Shown here: one piece after another, positions 31,473 through 33,954 of the stretch
Position numbering within the stretch: position 1 is the first letter of the stretch
Layout of the letters: each line of letters starts with the position of its first letter
NCBI GenBank assembly: GCA_021769135.1
Contig: JAETTM010000046.1
Location: 1-33,954 of the forward strand
Direction: 5' to 3'
Source: Lachnospiraceae bacterium
GTDB lineage: Bacteria > Bacillota > Clostridia > Lachnospirales > Lachnospiraceae
Length of the DNA: 33,954 nucleotides
Notes under the pieces: generated by a model
Databases searched by the model: none
What the model was told of the DNA's origin: nothing
Seen by the model: only the letters and a program-made list of their open reading frames with translations
Position numbers and translations under genes: made by a program

Positions 31473-32078
31473 ATGCTTGTGCAAATCAGTGCGGGGCAGG
31501 GGCCGGAAGAATGCCAGCTGGCTGTAGGAAAATTATTTGATGAATGGAAAAAGGAGTTCCCGGATATTCAGGAAATTGCATCAAGGGAGGGCAGGGGGAA
31601 GGGCTGTTTCCATTCCATCCTTTTTGAAACCGGGGCGGATATGTCATCCCTTGAGGGTACAGTCCTTTGGATATGTAAAAGCCAGGTAAGGCCGGGGCAT
31701 AAAAGGAAGAACTGGTACGTGGACGTGAGCATCATCCCGGAAAGGGAAGAGGTACCTTCAGAAGCGGATTACCGGATTGAGAAGTTCCATAGCGGCGGGA
31801 AGGGCGGGCAGAATGTGAACAAGGTGGAGACAGGGGTAAGGGTCATCCACATCCCCACAGGAATCACAGCTGCCTCTACGGAAGAAAGAAGCCAGTATAT
31901 GAACAAACAGAAAGCATTGAAACGGCTGCAGGGAATCCTTGCAGCCATGGAGCAGGCGGCGGGGGATAAGCAGGCAAACCAGGCATGGAGGGAGCATACA
32001 AGGATTGTCCGGGGGAATCCGGTAAGGGTTTATGAGGGGATGGATTTTCGGCGGAAAACGTCCGGGGGAATTTTGTGA
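31473..32078 (+). CDS. prfH: peptide chain release factor H
   Basis: A 201-residue class I release-factor homologue without the stop-codon recognition domain. The catalytic GGQ is at 111-113 in HSGGKGGQNVNKVETG, and an Arg/Lys-rich C-terminal tail follows. It would hydrolyse peptidyl-tRNA on ribosomes with a cut decoding centre, after which RtcB reseals the 16S rRNA. The 11-bp spacing makes co-transcription with rtcB almost certain. The C-terminus ends in RRKTSGGIL. It differs from PrfB/PrfA by its short N-terminal part. Confidence 0.92.
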   Translation: MLVQISAGQGPEECQLAVGKLFDEWKKEFPDIQEIASREGRGKGCFHSILFETGADMSSLEGTVLWICKSQVRPGHKRKNWYVDVSIIPEREEVPSEADYRIEKFHSGGKGGQNVNKVETGVRVIHIPTGITAASTEERSQYMNKQKALKRLQGILAAMEQAAGDKQANQAWREHTRIVRGNPVRVYEGMDFRRKTSGGIL

Positions 32079-32103
32079 GCGATTGACGTTCCGGTGGGGA
32101 TAT

Positions 32104-32226
32104 ATGGCGGGTTTGCCAACATATATGCGTATGTGCATTTCAAGGCTAATCCAAGAAAACGGCATACCGTTTAGCATGAAGCTTGGAAAGGATTCAGATT
32201 GTATTGATATAGAGGATTTGCTTTGA
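32104..32226 (+). pseudogene. RelB/DinJ-type antitoxin fragment
   Basis: An ATG at 32104 reads MAGLPTYMRMCISRLIQENG, then IPFSMKLGKDSDCIDIEDLL and stop. The GLP-x14-ENGIPF pattern matches the second half of RelB/DinJ antitoxins (after the ribbon-helix-helix strand). The N-terminal strand is missing, and the frame runs back into prfH. GGTGGGG precedes the ATG, so a short product could still be made. The match is by eye and the short length limits confidence. Confidence 0.4.
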
Positions 32227-32236
32227 AAATTATATT

Positions 32237-32309
32237 AGAGTCAAAGACCCCGCCGCAAGCAGTGGGGCATCAAGCTTGAAACGCCCCAAGGGGCGGGGTA
32301 TTTGACTCT
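32237..32309. repeat. 73-bp palindromic element
   Basis: Arms AGAGTCAAA-GA-CCCCGCC (32237-32254) and GGCGGGG-TA-TTTGACTCT (32292-32309) pair with one mismatch. TGGGGC (32263-32268) and GCCCCA (32283-32288) form an inner stem. It sits exactly where the Doc reading frame begins and where the antitoxin fragment ends, which suggests insertion or recombination at this site. Confidence 0.8.
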
Positions 32310-32551
32310 TGCGGCATTCGCCAAGCATGCAGGCGAAGGCAGCCAGACTATGTTATGGACTGGTAAAGAACCATGCAATGATAGATGGGAATAAGAGGAT
32401 TGGTGCTCATGCTATGCTGGTATTTCTGGCAGTAAATGGGTATGAATTAAGGTACACGCAAAAGGAATTAGTTGATTTAATACTTGATGTAGCGGATGGA
32501 AAGAGGGAATATGAAGATATTTTGTCATGGATTTTGAAACATCAAGTGTAA
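32310..32551 (+). pseudogene. doc: Doc (death-on-curing) toxin, N-terminally truncated
   Basis: The remaining 80 codons match the C-terminal two thirds of Doc/Fic-family toxins, which modify EF-Tu with phosphate. The Fic motif is intact (HAMIDGNKRIGAH), followed by YTQKELVDLILDVADG and the family end. The N-terminal part expected for a full Doc (about 50 residues) is absent; the 73-bp palindrome abuts the first codons. A TTG at 32309 could start a fragment, but no ribosome site fits. It is probably non-functional. Confidence 0.7.
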
Positions 32552-32665
32552 ATGGGGTACAGGCTTTTAAAGGGAACTATGAAAATTTCAGATTCTGAAG
32601 GTTAGCAATTAATGTATTATGAAGGCATTTGCCAGGGATGGCAGATGCTTTTTCTACGCGTAGGA

Positions 32666-32699
32666 CCGCATAAGGAATTTGTTGCTGACTCAACTGCGG
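32666..32699 (+). repeat. structured repeat, copy B
   Basis: CCGCA/TGCGG outer stem, bulge TAAGGAATTT and inner stem GTTG/CAAC with loop CTGACT. GTCGCACAGCGGG follows and resembles GCCGCGCGGCGAG next to copy C. The surrounding 32552-32885 stretch holds no gene I recognise; an ORF of 83 codons there shows no family pattern. Confidence 0.7.
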
Positions 32700-32885
32700 G
32701 TCGCACAGCGGGCCGGGGAAGAACCTGCTATCCGAGAAAGAAATATATGGAAAGGGGCAGATTTAATAGGACTATTGCAGCGGCAAAAAGGGATGAATAT
32801 AAGCAGGCATGCAGGCCGAATATGAACAGGGAAGCCTGGATACGGCGGGGATTGATGGACTAATTTTCTGGTGAAAATCAATGAT

Positions 32886-32897
32886 ATATGGTATAAT
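32886..32897 (+). promoter_or_regulatory. extended -10 promoter, first copy
   Basis: ATATGGTATAAT is an extended -10 (TGGTATAAT). It recurs identically at 32957-32968, with a hairpin between the two copies. Confidence 0.45.
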
Positions 32898-32928
32898 GTT
32901 GAAACAGAGAAGCATTGTTTCAACTTTT
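32898..32928 (+). terminator. hairpin between duplicated promoters
   Basis: GTTGAAAC (32898-32905) and GTTTCAAC (32917-32924) form an 8-bp stem followed by TTTTG. TGTGCGC-AGAA-GCGCACA (32936-32953) follows at once. The first would end a transcript from the first promoter; the second separates the two promoter copies. Confidence 0.45.
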
Positions 32929-32956
32929 GATTCCATGTGCGCAGAAGCGCACAAAA

Positions 32957-32968
32957 ATATGGTATAAT
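32957..32968 (+). promoter_or_regulatory. extended -10 promoter of the nuclease gene
   Basis: A second ATATGGTATAAT, 45 bp before the nuclease ATG; the nearer copy is the better candidate for driving it. Confidence 0.5.
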
Positions 32969-33012
32969 AATAAAGAATGGAGTCGCGAAAGATGAAAGAA
33001 ATCGAAAAATAA

Positions 33013-33804
33013 ATGGACATGAATGCCAGATGGGAAAATCTTGGTATTTCCAATGATTTCCTGTTTGGGAAGGTTATGCAGGACCCGGAGCTGTGCAAGG
33101 AACTGCTCCAAAGGATACTGCCGGGGCTGGAAATAGACCGCATAGAATATCCTGAACTGCAGAAAGGGATTAACCCTGATGCCGATGCGAAAAGCGTACG
33201 GCTGGATGTATATGTAAAAGACGGGAAGGGAACGGTCTATGACATAGAAATGCAGGCAACGGAGACGGGGGAACTTCCTAAAAGGACCCGGTATTACCAA
33301 AGCATGCTGGACTTGCAGATGATAGACAAAGGGATGTTTTATAAACAGCTAAAGCCAAGCTATATCATCTTCATATGCCCGTTTGACCTATATGGGGCTG
33401 GAAGGCATATTTATACTTTTGAGAACTTCTGCAAAGAAGGCAAAGACATTCCGCTTGGGGATGAAACAACAAAAATATTCCTGAATGCAGACGGCCGTCT
33501 GGATGACGTAAGCAAGGAACTAAAGGCGTTTTTAGACTATGTGGCCGGAAAAATGCCGGATGACTCTTTTGTAAGGAGGCTGGCGGACGCAGTAAAGGAA
33601 GCCAAGAAAAACAGGAAATGGAGGCATGAATATATGACGTTATTGATGCGTGACCAGGAGAATATTGAAAAGGGGATTGAAAAGGGGAAAATTTATGGGA
33701 TGATATCTGCCTACAGGGATTTGGGCTTGCTGGAGGACGAGATATTGAAAAAAGTGCAGGAGAAGTTCCAGCTGTCATTAGAGGAAGCAAAGGAATATTT
33801 GTAG
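33013..33804 (+). CDS. Rpn family recombination-promoting nuclease
   Basis: A 263-residue PD-(D/E)XK protein of the Rpn/putative-transposase family. The catalytic set Asp65, Glu79 and Gln81 (RLDVYV then YDIEMQ) is visible. A soluble helical C-terminus with an Ile-Glu-Lys-Gly repeat follows. E. coli Rpn proteins are calcium-stimulated nucleases that increase recombination; this one's role is not known. It is directly preceded by a 6-codon mini-ORF (MKEIEK, 32992-33012) whose TAA touches the ATG. GGAG serves that mini-ORF, so either coupling or a CAA-to-TAA nonsense change explains it. Confidence 0.85.
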   Translation: MDMNARWENLGISNDFLFGKVMQDPELCKELLQRILPGLEIDRIEYPELQKGINPDADAKSVRLDVYVKDGKGTVYDIEMQATETGELPKRTRYYQSMLDLQMIDKGMFYKQLKPSYIIFICPFDLYGAGRHIYTFENFCKEGKDIPLGDETTKIFLNADGRLDDVSKELKAFLDYVAGKMPDDSFVRRLADAVKEAKKNRKWRHEYMTLLMRDQENIEKGIEKGKIYGMISAYRDLGLLEDEILKKVQEKFQLSLEEAKEYL

Positions 33805-33813
33805 AAAAATACT

Positions 33814-33858
33814 AGGAAAAAGCGTTTCCAGATATTTTAGGATGGAAACGCTTTTCCT
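33814..33858 (+). terminator. terminator of the nuclease gene
   Basis: AGGAAAAAGCGTTTCCA (33814-33830) pairs with TGGAAACGCTTTTCCT (33843-33858) with one bulged A. There is no long T-tract beyond the TTTT within the stem. Confidence 0.65.
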
Positions 33859-33884
33859 ATGGCTTGCTGTCATTTTTATGTTCC

Positions 33885-33920
33885 TAATATTTTGCATATG
33901 GATAACATTGCAAAATATTA
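33885..33920. repeat. inverted repeat at the window end
   Basis: TAATATTTTGCA (33885-33896) and TGCAAAATATTA (33909-33920) form a perfect 12-bp inverted repeat with a 12-nt loop. GTTCCT (33880-33885) and AGGAAC (33931-33936) flank it. It could be an operator of the next gene, which is outside the window. Confidence 0.5.
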
Positions 33921-33954
33921 AAGCAAGTTAAGGAACTATAGAAACACAAAAGAA

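Noticed and set aside
32612-32863. 83-codon ORF after the doc remnant
   Set aside because: No ribosome site, and its first half runs through the structured repeat; no protein family seen.

Overview
The window looks like chromosomal DNA of a Lachnospiraceae-type Clostridium relative (Bacillota). The evidence is purine-rich AGGAGG-type ribosome binding sites, TTG starts, TTGACA/TATAAT promoters, a glycolytic pgk-tpiA pair, an indolepyruvate:ferredoxin oxidoreductase (anaerobic metabolism), a CotH/VTC/DUF4956 trio and an Rpn-family nuclease. No rRNA, tRNA, CRISPR array or intact insertion sequence was seen.

Layout. 1-1072: end of pgk, tpiA and a terminator. 1115-4913: a cell-envelope trio of a CotH-kinase-like membrane protein, a VTC-type polyphosphate polymerase domain protein and a DUF4956 membrane protein. 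5036-7358: iorAB. 7373-11313: a DEAD-box RNA helicase behind a promoter-plus-terminator leader, a membrane-anchored TPR protein and thiamine pyrophosphokinase. 11328-14646, minus strand: an acyl-CoA ligase and a sodium:solute symporter sharing one promoter with a palindromic operator candidate. 14662-18192, minus: a heterodimeric ABC exporter with one degenerate ATPase site. 18193-18841: an intergenic region with a 204-bp near-palindrome, stacked hairpins and a complete 32-codon Tyr-rich gene. 18842-26661: a ROK repressor divergent from a sugar-type operon (Gfo/Idh oxidoreductase, CUT1 ABC importer, TIM-barrel epimerase, creatininase-family amidohydrolase). 26718-28264: a stand-alone hemerythrin/CheX-like/response-regulator fusion. 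28263-29800, minus: an AAA/DUF4143 ATPase and a small broken ORF.

29900-33954 is accessory DNA: a short transcription unit with a 28-codon ORF, a hairpin array, the rtcB-prfH ribosome rescue/repair pair, remnants of a RelB/DinJ-like antitoxin and of a Doc toxin separated by a 73-bp palindromic element, and an Rpn-family nuclease gene.

The observation most worth pursuing is a structured repeat present three times (30231-30267 plus, 32666-32699 plus, 18521-18560 minus). An outer stem, a nearly invariant one-sided bulge (TAAGGAAnnT) and an inner hairpin are kept, while the stem sequences change in compensating pairs. Two copies flank the rtcB-prfH-antitoxin-doc segment in direct orientation.
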